This document shows positions 9,065 through 17,345 of a stretch of 64,000 nucleotides of DNA, piece by piece. Each line of letters starts with the position of its first letter. Position 1 is the first letter of the stretch. Source of the DNA: Gemmatimonadota bacterium. GTDB lineage: Bacteria; Gemmatimonadota; Gemmatimonadetes; Palauibacterales; Palauibacteraceae. The notes beneath the pieces were generated by a model. The model was not told the DNA's origin. It made no database searches and saw only the letters and a program-made list of their open reading frames with translations. Made by a program: the position numbers and the translations under genes. The stretch is taken from contig JAJDWE010000081.1 in NCBI GenBank assembly GCA_022825725.1, forward strand, positions 1 to 64,000. The letters run 5' to 3'.

Positions 9065-9718
9065 TCAGAAGGTGACCCCCAGCTGGGCTCCGGCGATCAG
9101 GTAACTGTCCTCGGCGGTCGTGAACACGACGTACGGCCGGACGTGAATGCTGCCGATCTCGACCGTGACGCCGCCGCGGATGACGGGGCTGACTTCCCTG
9201 TCCCCCTCCACGATGTCGTCGTAGAGCCGGTCGACCGAATAGTTCTCGATGCTCAGGGTGGCCGAGGGGATGATCGCGAGGCCGGAGCCTGGCGCGCCGA
9301 AGCGCTGCCCCACGGCCACGCCGACCCCGTAAACGGTCTCGCTCCTGTCGGGGAGATCGCCGGAGTTCGTCGGCAGGACGCCTCCGATCCCCACGGTGAC
9401 GAGCGGACAAACCGACAGGACGGGCAGCGGAAGTTTGAGGCCGACGCTCGCGCGCGCGTCCTCGAAGTCGAACTCCTCATCGGACTGGTCCGCGCCGGAG
9501 AACTTCAGGTAATGACCCGTCGCGGCCACCGGACCCAGATCGAACCCGGCGGCTCCTCCAAGGCCTCTCACATCTTCCGATGATTCTCGCCACACGGCGC
9601 CCGAGCCGCTGAGGAACCCGCTGCCGCTGAAGCCGAGGCAGGCCTGCGCCTCGAGCGCGGCCGGCGCCGCGGCCAGCGGCAGGACGAGCCAGGCCAATCG
9701 GCGTGTGAGAACGTTCAT
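9065..9718 (-). CDS. Outer-membrane beta-barrel protein, function unknown
   Basis: A 217-aa protein with a signal peptide (RRLAWLVLPLAAAPAALEAQ, cleavage after about residue 25). Alternating hydrophobic strands follow (GAAGFDLGPVAATGHYLKFS; ARASVGLKLPLPVLSVCPLV; SVGVAVG-type strands), ending in the C-terminal phenylalanine (AGAQLGVTF) that typifies BAM-inserted barrels. Its length suggests 8-10 strands, similar in style to small OmpW/OmpX-like porin folds of Gemmatimonadota. No specific function can be assigned. It stands alone, 54 bp downstream of the ligA start and 60 bp upstream of the giant BNR gene's stop, all on the minus strand. Confidence 0.7.
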   Translation of the reverse strand: MNVLTRRLAWLVLPLAAAPAALEAQACLGFSGSGFLSGSGAVWRESSEDVRGLGGAAGFDLGPVAATGHYLKFSGADQSDEEFDFEDARASVGLKLPLPVLSVCPLVTVGIGGVLPTNSGDLPDRSETVYGVGVAVGQRFGAPGSGLAIIPSATLSIENYSVDRLYDDIVEGDREVSPVIRGGVTVEIGSIHVRPYVVFTTAEDSYLIAGAQLGVTF

Positions 9719-9778
9719 GTTCCGCTCCTATCGTCGTATGTCACGGACATCGTACTTCGTTGGCCGGGATCGAGTTTC

Positions 9779-12700
9779 TCATGGCCGCGGCGGGCTCCCG
9801 GCCTCGCGCAGCGCGTCGAGTTGCGGAGCGGTCTCTTCCAGCGCGGCATCCAGCCGGGCAGACGCGGCCTCGGCCTCCGCGCGGATCTGCTCCAGTCGCC
9901 GCCGGTGATCATCGGACGGCCCGGTCAGTGAGCCGGTCGTCGACACCCCGCCGTCGAACTTGCCGCGCAGGCCGGTCCACCAGTTGCGGACGTCGCCGTT
10001 GATCGAGCGCCACTCGTCGGCGAGTTCCTCGATCTCGCCCGCCAGTTCGCGCACCCGCTCGAGATCGTCCGCGGCGACCCCCTCCGCACCTTCCAGCGCC
10101 TCAAGCACATCCGAAGCCCGGCGCTCCAGGTCGTACGCCTCGACGCCCCGTTCGTAGGCCAGCCGCTGCAGGTCGAACAGGTCCATCGTGAACTCGTAGC
10201 GGGCCAGGCGCTCCTCGGCGGACACCGGCAGTGCGGGGTCGGGACGGACCTCCAGCGACTGTTCTCGCGTCTCGCCGCCCACCGTCAGCCGCACCGTGAA
10301 TGTCCCCGCCAGGACCAGCGGACCCTCGGGGCCCGCGTCCAGGCTGGGCACCTCGTAGCGCGCGGTGTCGTGCGGAAGAGGATCGTGCCGCAGATCCCAC
10401 GTGACCCGGTTGAGGCCGGCGGCGCGCGGACCGTCCAGCGCGCGGACCTGTCGGCCGTCCGCGTCCAGTACGTCGATCGAGATGCCGTCACCCGTCGCCT
10501 CCGCGAGCCGGTAGTCGATGTTCGCGCCGAACGCGGGGTTCTCCGCGCGGAACGTTCCCTGGCCCATCGACGGTACGTCGTTCCGGTAAAGGAAGATGGT
10601 CGCCGGTCGCGGGGCGAACAGCTGCAGGGCGCCGTCGTCCGTCGCGGCGGCGGCCGACCCCTGCGACAGCGGCGTGATGTCGTCGAGAATCCAGATGGCG
10701 CGGCCGTGCGTGCCGAGGACGATGTCGTTCTCGCGCGGGTGGAGCTCGATGTCGTCGACCGGAACGGCGGGGAGGCCCGAGCCGAGAGCAGCCCACGTCG
10801 CTCCCCGGTCGAGCGAGGCGAAGGCACCGTTCTCCGCGCCGACGAGCAGCAGGTCCGGGTTGTCCGGGTGCTCGCGGATCACGTTTACGCTCGCCATGCC
10901 GCCGCCTGTCGCCCGGCCCGTGGCCGTCACCGCCGCCGCCCCGCCGAGTCCGTCCGCGAGCGAGCGCCATGTGGCGCCGTAGTCCTCCGTCAACACCGCG
11001 TGCGGGCGATAGTCGTCGTCCCAGTGGCCGTCCAGGCTCACGTAGGCCCGGCCCGCCTCCGCGTGCGAAGTCTCGACCCAGCTCACGTAGTACGGGAACG
11101 GGAGCCCCGCCGCCGCGGCCACCCGGTCGGTCAGATCCTCCCAGCTCGCTCCGTCGTCCCGGCTCACGCGCACCGAGCCGTCGTCCGCCCCGATCCACAG
11201 CACCCCCGCCTCGACCGGCGACTCCGCCACGGCCGTGATCTCCCCGTACCCGGAGGCGCCATCGTGCTTCGAGAGCGTCGTCGAGTCCGGACGGACGCCC
11301 ATCAACGCGAGGCTGTCCTGGTGAATCTGCCGCGTGAGGTCTTCGGTCGCGGTCCAACTCTCCCCGCGGTCGTCCGAGATGAAGAGCCGGTTCCCACCCA
11401 GGTAGACGCGGTTCGCATCGTGCGGGGACACCAGGATCGGCGACTTCCAGTCGAAGCGATACGAGACCGTCGTGTCCGGCGGGAAGGGCTTGAGCGCCTT
11501 CCGGTCGCCGGTGGCGAGGTTCACGCGCACGATCCCGGCGTTCTGCGACGTGACGTAGACCGTCCCCGGGTCTCCCCAGTCCGTCTCGGCGTACATCCCG
11601 TCGCCATAATCGAGGACCTGCCAGTCGCGGTTCAGGATCCCGTGATAGCGCCGCGTGCGGCTGGGCCCCCGGTACGAGTTGTTGTCCTGCAGTCCGCCGT
11701 AGACGTGGTATGGATCCGCCAGGTCGAGATCGATGTCGTAGAACTGGGCGATGGGGATATTCCCGATGAACGTCCAGTTGTCGCCGTCGTCCCACGTCGA
11801 ATAGAGCCCCCCGTCGTTCCCGAGGATCATGTGACGCGAGTCCTCGGGATCGATCCACAGGTCGTGGTGATCCACGTGGACGCCGGTGTTGTACTCGATC
11901 TCCATGGGCAGCGCCTCGAAGCTGTCGCCGCCGTCCTCCGACCGGTGCAGGCTCCCCGCCACGAGCCACACCCGCTCTTCGTCGTTGGGGTCGATCCGGA
12001 GCTGGCTGTAGTACATCGGACGCTGGTTCAGTTCGTTCACGCGCGTCCACGTCTCTCCGTGGTCGCGGGACTTGAAGATCCCGCCCTCCTCGGCCTCCAC
12101 CACGGCCATGACCAGGGCCGGATCGCGCCCGGAGACGGCGAGTCCGATCCGTCCCTTGTCACCCGCCGGCAAGCCCTCGGTCACCTCGTGCCACGAGTCG
12201 CCGCCGTCCGTCGACCTGTAGATGCCGCTTCCCGGCCCGCCGCCCGCGAACCCCCACGCGCGCCGCCGCCGCTGGTACGCCGCCGCGTAGAGCATCGAAG
12301 GGTCCGCCGGGTTGACGGCGAGGTCGACGAAGCCGGTGTCATCGTCGATGTGGAGGACCTTCGTCCACGTCTCGCCGCGGTCCGTCGTCCGGTAGACGCC
12401 GCGCTCGGGGTTGGGGCCGAACAGGTGCCCCAGCGCCGCCACCCACACGACGTCGGGGTTCGTGGGGTGGACGGCGATGCGCCCGATGTGGCGCGTCTCC
12501 TCCAGTCCCGTGAGCCGCCACGTCTTGCCGCCGTCCGAGGAGTGATACACGCCCTCGCCCCACGGCGTGCTGTTGCGGTTGTTCGGTTCCCCCGTCCCGA
12601 CCCACATTTCCAGTGGATCGGACGGGGCGAGCGCGATGTCCCCGATCGAGAGGTTCGCCGCGTCGTCGAAGATCGATTCCCAGGTCGTCCCGTGATTCAC

Positions 12701-12922
12701 GCTCTTCCAGACGCCGCCCGAAGCCGCGCCCACATAAATGTGCGACTGGGTGCCGGGCACGACTTCGAGATCGTTGATGCGCCCCCCGGAGACGGCGGGC
12801 CCGATCAGACGCCATGTGAACCCGGCCGCGATCCTCTCGGGGGACTGGGCCTCCGCGGGAGGGGGTGCGGCCGCGATCCCGAGTTGCAGCGCTCCCAGCG
12901 AGAGCAGCGCGCGAATCGTCAT
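9779..12922 (-). CDS. Secreted BNR/VPS10-like beta-propeller protein, 1,047 aa
   Basis: The start is ATG at 12920-12922, two bases after the stop of the S9 peptidase gene. A signal peptide (RALLSLGALQLGIAAAPPPA) precedes two large propellers built from Asp-box/BNR repeats: SVNHGTTWE, SSDGGKTW, TTDRGETWT, STDGGDSWHE, SRDHGETWTR, SRDDGASWED and others, at spacing typical of VPS10/sortilin-like glycosyl-hydrolase-annotated proteins. After about residue 760 there is a beta-sandwich-like segment (GTFTVRLTVGGETREQSLEV), then a helical, probably coiled-coil end (LEALEGAEGVAADDLERVRE). These proteins are abundant in Gemmatimonadota and usually sit beside exported peptidases; their substrate is unknown. 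Translational coupling with the upstream peptidase suggests a joint role in handling extracellular peptides. The window holds a paralogue at 59942. Confidence 0.85.
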   Translation of the reverse strand: MTIRALLSLGALQLGIAAAPPPAEAQSPERIAAGFTWRLIGPAVSGGRINDLEVVPGTQSHIYVGAASGGVWKSVNHGTTWESIFDDAANLSIGDIALAPSDPLEMWVGTGEPNNRNSTPWGEGVYHSSDGGKTWRLTGLEETRHIGRIAVHPTNPDVVWVAALGHLFGPNPERGVYRTTDRGETWTKVLHIDDDTGFVDLAVNPADPSMLYAAAYQRRRRAWGFAGGGPGSGIYRSTDGGDSWHEVTEGLPAGDKGRIGLAVSGRDPALVMAVVEAEEGGIFKSRDHGETWTRVNELNQRPMYYSQLRIDPNDEERVWLVAGSLHRSEDGGDSFEALPMEIEYNTGVHVDHHDLWIDPEDSRHMILGNDGGLYSTWDDGDNWTFIGNIPIAQFYDIDLDLADPYHVYGGLQDNNSYRGPSRTRRYHGILNRDWQVLDYGDGMYAETDWGDPGTVYVTSQNAGIVRVNLATGDRKALKPFPPDTTVSYRFDWKSPILVSPHDANRVYLGGNRLFISDDRGESWTATEDLTRQIHQDSLALMGVRPDSTTLSKHDGASGYGEITAVAESPVEAGVLWIGADDGSVRVSRDDGASWEDLTDRVAAAAGLPFPYYVSWVETSHAEAGRAYVSLDGHWDDDYRPHAVLTEDYGATWRSLADGLGGAAAVTATGRATGGGMASVNVIREHPDNPDLLLVGAENGAFASLDRGATWAALGSGLPAVPVDDIELHPRENDIVLGTHGRAIWILDDITPLSQGSAAAATDDGALQLFAPRPATIFLYRNDVPSMGQGTFRAENPAFGANIDYRLAEATGDGISIDVLDADGRQVRALDGPRAAGLNRVTWDLRHDPLPHDTARYEVPSLDAGPEGPLVLAGTFTVRLTVGGETREQSLEVRPDPALPVSAEERLARYEFTMDLFDLQRLAYERGVEAYDLERRASDVLEALEGAEGVAADDLERVRELAGEIEELADEWRSINGDVRNWWTGLRGKFDGGVSTTGSLTGPSDDHRRRLEQIRAEAEAASARLDAALEETAPQLDALREAGSPPRP

Positions 12923-12924
12923 GT

Positions 12925-15789
12925 TCAGCTCACTTTCTTCTTGCGGGGCCCGTCCTTCTGTTCCAGGAACGGGACGCCGGTCGTGATCCAGGCCGGCGCC
13001 GGCTCGCCCTTCAGATAGTGCCCGAACCACTCCAGGATGCGGCGCTGATAGTCGCGCTGGTTCGGCTCTTCCGCGAGGCCGTGGTTCTCGCCCTCGTAGA
13101 CGAGCATCACGAGTTGTTTCCCGGCGCGGCGGGCGGCGTTGTAGAACTCGACTCCCTGGTTGAACTCGACGGCGCCGTCCTCGGTTCCGAACTCGATGAG
13201 GAGCGGCGTGTTCAGATTCTCGATGTGATGAATCGGCGAGTTGTTGAAGTACGAATCCCAGTCCTCCCACCACGGGACCTGCATCCGCCCCTGGCTGATC
13301 TCGAAGATGCGGGCGTCCGTCCCTCCCGAGTTCCAGTAGAAGGAGAGGTACATGCTCATCAGGTTCGTGAGCGGCGCGCCGGCCACCGCGGCCGCGAACA
13401 GGTCGTCCTGGGTGACGAAGAACGTTGTCTGATACCCGCCCCAGGAGTGGCCGATGAGGCCCACGCGCTCGGGGTCGATCATCCCGGTCGCGACCGCGGC
13501 CGCCACGGCCGGACGCAGCGTCTCGACGTTGGACTGTCCCGGCCGCCGGTCGCGGTACACGACATCCGGCCTGAACACGAAGTACCCCTCCTGGCTCCAG
13601 ATCTGGACGTTGTAGTACTGCGTGGGATCGGGCACCTGGTACTGGTGGAGCGTCTGCGACAGCAGCTCGTAGTGGTTCACGATCATCGGGTATTCGCGGC
13701 CCGGTTCGTAGTCGGCCGGATAGATGAGCGCGCCCTGCAGACGGCGTCCCCATTCGTTCTCGTATTCGACGAGTTGGGTCCGGCCCCACGCGTAGTCGTC
13801 CTGAAAGGGATTCGTGGCCGTGACCTGCCGCGCGTCGTCGAGATCGGGCCCGGCGACGAAATAGTCGGGCGAATCCTCGAACCGCTCCCGGCGGAAGGCG
13901 TACACGTCGGCGTCCTCCGCCTTGAGCAGGCCTCCGAAGCGGGCGCCTTCCCAAATGAGCGGCTCCGGCGTGTCGCCGCGGCGGGCGCGCGAGAACCCGG
14001 CCTCCTTCGTCCACTCGCTGTACGTGGAATAGTAGAGCGGCTCGTGGGGATCGAAGGCATCGGCCTCGGGGTCGAGCCGCGCGATGCGATGCCGGTTCGA
14101 GTCCTCGGCACCGGCCGTGAGACGCCGCCCGCCGGACCCGTCCGGGTTCACCTCCCACACGTCGAAGCGGTCGTTCACGAGCATGGCCGCGTCGTCCTCC
14201 AGCCAGCCGGCGATCCCGAAGCCCGACATCTGCTCGCGCGTGGGCGTCCGGTCGAGGTCGACGAACGTCCCGCCGAGCCCGGCCGTCACGTTGCGGGTCT
14301 CGCCCGTGCTCAAATCGTGCGTCCAGTAGTCGTCGCCCTCGAACCAGACCGCGTAGCGGCCGCCGGGGCTGCCCCCCATGTCGAGCGTGACCCGCTCCCG
14401 GACGACGGCCCGGCTCCCGGTCCGCGTGTCGACGGCGTAGAGGTCGTGGAACTGCTGGCGGAACATCGCGTCGACGTCGTAGGGCGTCTCGTCGCGGGCC
14501 AGCACATGCCGTCCGCCCTCCGCGATCTCGGCCCTGTCGGCGTGGTCGCCACCCAGGAAGAGGAATTCGTCCGCCTCGAGGTTCCAGGCCCCGAGGTCGT
14601 GCTCCCGTCGCAACTGCTGCTCGCGTACGCGCTGCTGGGGCACCGGGTCCACGTCGAGAGAATGCCAGACCTCTACCCCGGCGCGCTCCTCGTCCTCCGG
14701 TGCAGCGTCCGCGTCGTCGTCCGCGTCCTCTCCATCGCCGCCGTCCGCGCCCTCGCCGTCGCCATCCCCGGGGCTGTCCCCATCCGCCGCGGCGCCGTCC
14801 TCCCCCGCTTCATCCGACGGGATGTCGGACGGGATCCGCTCCTGGGTGCCGAGGAAGAGGGTGGCCCCGTCATCCGACCAAACGGGGGTGCGATGCTCGA
14901 CGATCCGCGTGCCCGCGGGAAGCTCGGAGGGCACCCGCGGATCGAGCGTGAACGCCGCCGGCGTCCCGGAGTCCAGACCGCGCCAGGCCAGCGCCACGTG
15001 CGCCGTGTCCTCGTACGCCTCGTCATCGAAGGTCTTGAGGACGGCGAGGTCCGGGGCGTCCTCACGCCAGGTCAGTTCCCGGTAGGTCGCTTCGTCCGCG
15101 TCGAGCGACCGGATGCGGCCCGTCCCGGGGTCGTACAGGCGAACCCCGTTTCCGACCCGGTCCGCCGCGTCGAGCGTCATGGCGAGCAGGTTCCCCCCGC
15201 CCTGCCACGCGAGACCGGACACGTTGCCGAAACTCATCGTCCCGCCCCCGGCGAGATCCCGAACCAGCAGGTCCACACCGGCGGTCTCCGCTTCGGCCGG
15301 AGCGTAGCGGCGAAGGGCCAGATAGTCGCCATCATCGGAGAACGAAAACGATTGGATCTCGTCGATGTCCTCGCGTACCCCGGTCTCCAGGTTGAAGAGT
15401 CCAACGTCGTTGCGGACCGGATCGCCGCGCTCGCGCATGGCGTCGCGCTCGTCGGGGGACACGCCCACGGTGAAGGCGAGCCAGCCGCCATCGCCTCCGA
15501 ACTCGGGACGCGAACCCTCGGCCACCACGACGACCGAGTCGGAGTCGGTCCGGTGGATGCGAAGCTCCGAACTCTCGTCCACACGCCGGACCACGACGGC
15601 GAGCCAGAGCCCATCGGGCGAGAGCGTGGCTTGCCCCAGACGCTCCCACTTGTCGTAGTCGTCCGGTGCGAGCGTCGGCTTCTCCTGGGCGGTCGCGCCC
15701 GCGGGCGAGGCCATGGCTGTGCCGAGGATCAGCGCTGTGCCGAGGATCGGGGCGGGAGCCGGTACGAGCCGGCGGGTGATGCTCCTCAT
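12925..15789 (-). CDS. Secreted S9 (prolyl oligopeptidase family) peptidase, 954 aa
   Basis: The start ATG (15787-15789) has AGGAGG upstream; an upstream in-frame ATG lacks this. A signal peptide is present (RSITRRLVPAPAPILGTALI, then ...GATAQ). The N-terminal beta-propeller contains PD40-like strands, with an extreme acidic linker at about 320-365 (GDSPGDGDGEGADGGDGEDA). The C-terminal alpha/beta-hydrolase domain has the serine in GLIGHSWGGYQ (about S782), the aspartate in EFGTEDGAV (about D871) and the histidine in EGENHGLAE (about H903), a complete catalytic triad. It cleaves oligopeptides outside the cytoplasm. The next gene, a BNR protein, starts two bases after its stop. Confidence 0.92.
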   Translation of the reverse strand: MRSITRRLVPAPAPILGTALILGTAMASPAGATAQEKPTLAPDDYDKWERLGQATLSPDGLWLAVVVRRVDESSELRIHRTDSDSVVVVAEGSRPEFGGDGGWLAFTVGVSPDERDAMRERGDPVRNDVGLFNLETGVREDIDEIQSFSFSDDGDYLALRRYAPAEAETAGVDLLVRDLAGGGTMSFGNVSGLAWQGGGNLLAMTLDAADRVGNGVRLYDPGTGRIRSLDADEATYRELTWREDAPDLAVLKTFDDEAYEDTAHVALAWRGLDSGTPAAFTLDPRVPSELPAGTRIVEHRTPVWSDDGATLFLGTQERIPSDIPSDEAGEDGAAADGDSPGDGDGEGADGGDGEDADDDADAAPEDEERAGVEVWHSLDVDPVPQQRVREQQLRREHDLGAWNLEADEFLFLGGDHADRAEIAEGGRHVLARDETPYDVDAMFRQQFHDLYAVDTRTGSRAVVRERVTLDMGGSPGGRYAVWFEGDDYWTHDLSTGETRNVTAGLGGTFVDLDRTPTREQMSGFGIAGWLEDDAAMLVNDRFDVWEVNPDGSGGRRLTAGAEDSNRHRIARLDPEADAFDPHEPLYYSTYSEWTKEAGFSRARRGDTPEPLIWEGARFGGLLKAEDADVYAFRRERFEDSPDYFVAGPDLDDARQVTATNPFQDDYAWGRTQLVEYENEWGRRLQGALIYPADYEPGREYPMIVNHYELLSQTLHQYQVPDPTQYYNVQIWSQEGYFVFRPDVVYRDRRPGQSNVETLRPAVAAAVATGMIDPERVGLIGHSWGGYQTTFFVTQDDLFAAAVAGAPLTNLMSMYLSFYWNSGGTDARIFEISQGRMQVPWWEDWDSYFNNSPIHHIENLNTPLLIEFGTEDGAVEFNQGVEFYNAARRAGKQLVMLVYEGENHGLAEEPNQRDYQRRILEWFGHYLKGEPAPAWITTGVPFLEQKDGPRKKKVS

Positions 15790-15900
15790 TTGTGTGTCTC
15801 CTCCTCTGGGTGCGCGATGCTTCAACATGCGCCGCCCGCCGCCACCCGGGGCAAGGGCCGAGCGCGGTTCCGGTTGTGCCGAACCTCGGCGCGAGGGCAG

Positions 15901-15927
15901 GGTAGAATCGTTGCGACTGTTTCTACC
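15901..15927. promoter_or_regulatory. Inverted repeat in the vapB leader (7-13-7)
   Basis: GGTAGAA (15901-15907) and TTCTACC (15921-15927) are perfect inverse arms, 20 bp centre to centre (two helical turns). They lie in the divergent space between the S9 peptidase and the vapBC genes. A dimeric regulator site is plausible. Confidence 0.35.
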
Positions 15928-15934
15928 ATCGGTC

Positions 15935-15988
15935 TTGAGAGGTATCTTGAGAGAGACGTTGAGAGAGGCGTCGAGGCGGCGTTGAGAG
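15935..15988 (+). repeat. 12-bp-period direct repeats (TTGAGAG) before vapB
   Basis: TTGAGAG occurs at 15935, 15947, 15959 and 15982, with a degenerate TCGAGGC at 15971: five units at 12, 12, 12 and 11 bp. They end five bases before the first vapB ATG. In one forward frame they encode a repeating ER motif (LERYLERDVERGVEAALRGG). They could be iterated antitoxin-binding sites or the relic of a coding repeat. Confidence 0.6.
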
Positions 15989-15995
15989 GCGGATG

Positions 15996-16253
15996 ATGAG
16001 CCTGAACATCAAGAACGAGGAGACGTGCCGGCTGGCCGACGAACTGGCCCGGCTGACCGGAGAAACGAAGACGGGAGCGATCACCGTGGCCCTGCGGGAA
16101 CGCCTGGAACGCGAGAGGCGACAGCGAGACGCCGAGGCGCTCATGCGCGACCTCCGCGCCATCGGCGAGCGCTGCGCCGCAAGGCTCAAGCCCGGCCCCT
16201 CCGCGGTCGAGCACGGCGATTTCCTCTATGACGAGCACGGCCTCCCGAAGTGA
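15996..16253 (+). CDS. vapB: VapB-type (PSK-family) antitoxin
   Basis: An 85-aa protein: MSLNIKNEETCRLADELARL, then TGETKTGAITVALRERLERE. This is the PSK/Rv0623-like ribbon-helix-helix antitoxin pattern, in which the N-terminus binds DNA. The C-terminal tail (VEHGDFLYDEHGLPK) is the part that blocks the PIN toxin in this family. Two ATGs lie in tandem and the second is chosen. It overlaps the toxin gene by four bases (GTGA), the usual arrangement. The leader carries an inverted repeat and 12-bp direct repeats, both candidate autoregulation sites. Confidence 0.88.
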   Translation: MSLNIKNEETCRLADELARLTGETKTGAITVALRERLERERRQRDAEALMRDLRAIGERCAARLKPGPSAVEHGDFLYDEHGLPK

Positions 16254-16636
16254 TCATCGACACCTCCGCCATCCTGTCGATTCTGTTTCGTGAAGAAGAC
16301 GCGCAACGGTTCGAGCGCGCGATCGCGCTGGCCCCCACGCCTCGCATCTCCGCGGTCACATTGGTCGAGGCGGCCATGGTCGCCGAGGCCAGGGGCGGCT
16401 TCGGCGCCGGACAGGACCTCGATGATCTGCTGCAGCGAGTACGGATCGAGGTGGTTCCCGTCACCCGGGAGCACGCCGACGCGGCTCGCGACGCGTGGAG
16501 GTGTTACGGAAAGGGGAACCATCCCGCCGCGTTGAACCTGGGAGATTGCTTTGTCTACGCCCTGGCGCGAACGGCGGGCGAGCCCCTGCTCTTCAAGGGC
16601 CGGGACTTCGGGCGCACCGACATCGAAGCAGCGTAG
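16250..16636 (+). CDS. vapC: VapC-type PIN-domain ribonuclease toxin
   Basis: A 128-aa PIN domain. MIIDTSAILSIL carries the first acidic residue (D4), ISAVTLVEAAMVAEA the second (E), and NLGDCFVYALAR and FKGRDFGRTDI the C-terminal acidic pair. All four Mg2+-binding positions appear intact. The start is GTG overlapping the antitoxin stop. VapC toxins cleave tRNA or rRNA when released from VapB. The gene converges on the uracil-DNA glycosylase gene with only 22 bp between, holding a small CCCC-TAAT-GGGG hairpin. Confidence 0.9.
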   Translation: MIIDTSAILSILFREEDAQRFERAIALAPTPRISAVTLVEAAMVAEARGGFGAGQDLDDLLQRVRIEVVPVTREHADAARDAWRCYGKGNHPAALNLGDCFVYALARTAGEPLLFKGRDFGRTDIEAA

Positions 16637-16658
16637 GGCGACCCCCTAATGGGGCGGC

Positions 16659-17345
16659 TCAGCGTCTGACCAGGTTGGCGGCGCGCGCCCAGATGGCGTC
16701 GAACATGGGCTCGGTGAGCGTGCCCGTGAAGGTGTTCTGCTGGCTCGGGTGGTAGGAGCCGATCAGCAGGCGGCGCCCGATCTCGACCTCCACCCCGTGG
16801 CCGAATCGGGGTGCGGGCCGCCGGACCGCTTCCCCGCGTTCGCGGAAGATCCTGAGCAGCGCCGAGAACGAGAACCCGCCCAGCGCGACGATGGTGGGGG
16901 CGTCGGCGAAGAAGTCCAGTTCGCGCTCGAGGTAGCCCCGGCACCGTTCGCGCTCCCCGGCGGTCGGCTTGTTTCCGGGAGGGGCGCAGCGCACGGCAGC
17001 CGTCACCCAGGCGTTCCGGAGCACCAGCCCGTCGTCGCGGCCGGTCGAGTCGGGCTGCGAGGCGAACCCTGCGCGGTGCAGGGCGCGGTAGAGCCAGTCG
17101 CCCGACCGGTCGCCGGTGAACATGCGCCCGGTCCGGTTGGCGCCGTGCGCGGCCGGGGCGAGCCCGACGATGAGGAGGCGCGCGGCCGGATCGCCGAAGC
17201 CCGGCACCGGACGACCCCAGTAGGTGTCGTCGCGGAAGGCGGCCCGGCGTTCCCGCGCCACCTGTTCGCGCCACTCGACGAGGCGCGGACACAACCGGCA
17301 GGCGGTGACCTCCCGCTCGATCGCGGCGAGGGCCGGATCCGTCAA
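16659..17345 (-). CDS. Family 5 uracil-DNA glycosylase (UdgB)
   Basis: A 228-aa protein. The N-terminal CRLCPR (about 16-21) supplies iron-sulfur cysteines, with the others in AAVRCAPPGNKPT and ERCRGYLE. Motif 1 GLAPAAHGANRTGRMFTGD and motif 2 SYHPSQQNTFTGTL are diagnostic for family 5 (UDGb) enzymes, which remove uracil, hypoxanthine and other deaminated bases from DNA. The A-A-H version of motif 1, in place of the D/N of other UDGs, is normal for this family. The start is TTG, overlapping the stop of the upstream HAD gene (TTGA), so expression is coupled. A 4Fe-4S enzyme of normal size. Confidence 0.92.
   Translation of the reverse strand: MTDPALAAIEREVTACRLCPRLVEWREQVARERRAAFRDDTYWGRPVPGFGDPAARLLIVGLAPAAHGANRTGRMFTGDRSGDWLYRALHRAGFASQPDSTGRDDGLVLRNAWVTAAVRCAPPGNKPTAGERERCRGYLERELDFFADAPTIVALGGFSFSALLRIFRERGEAVRRPAPRFGHGVEVEIGRRLLIGSYHPSQQNTFTGTLTEPMFDAIWARAANLVRR

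Noticed and set aside
10370-15996. Very long plus-strand open frames (more than 800 codons) opposite the BNR and S9 genes
   Set aside because: The minus-strand genes have signal peptides and clear domains. The antisense frames are a by-product of high G+C codon use and lack motifs.
15908-15996. Small leader peptide encoded by the 12-bp repeats
   Set aside because: A forward frame with Glu-Arg repeats exists, but it has no separate start with a ribosome-binding site and extends from an antisense frame. The repeat is recorded as DNA only.
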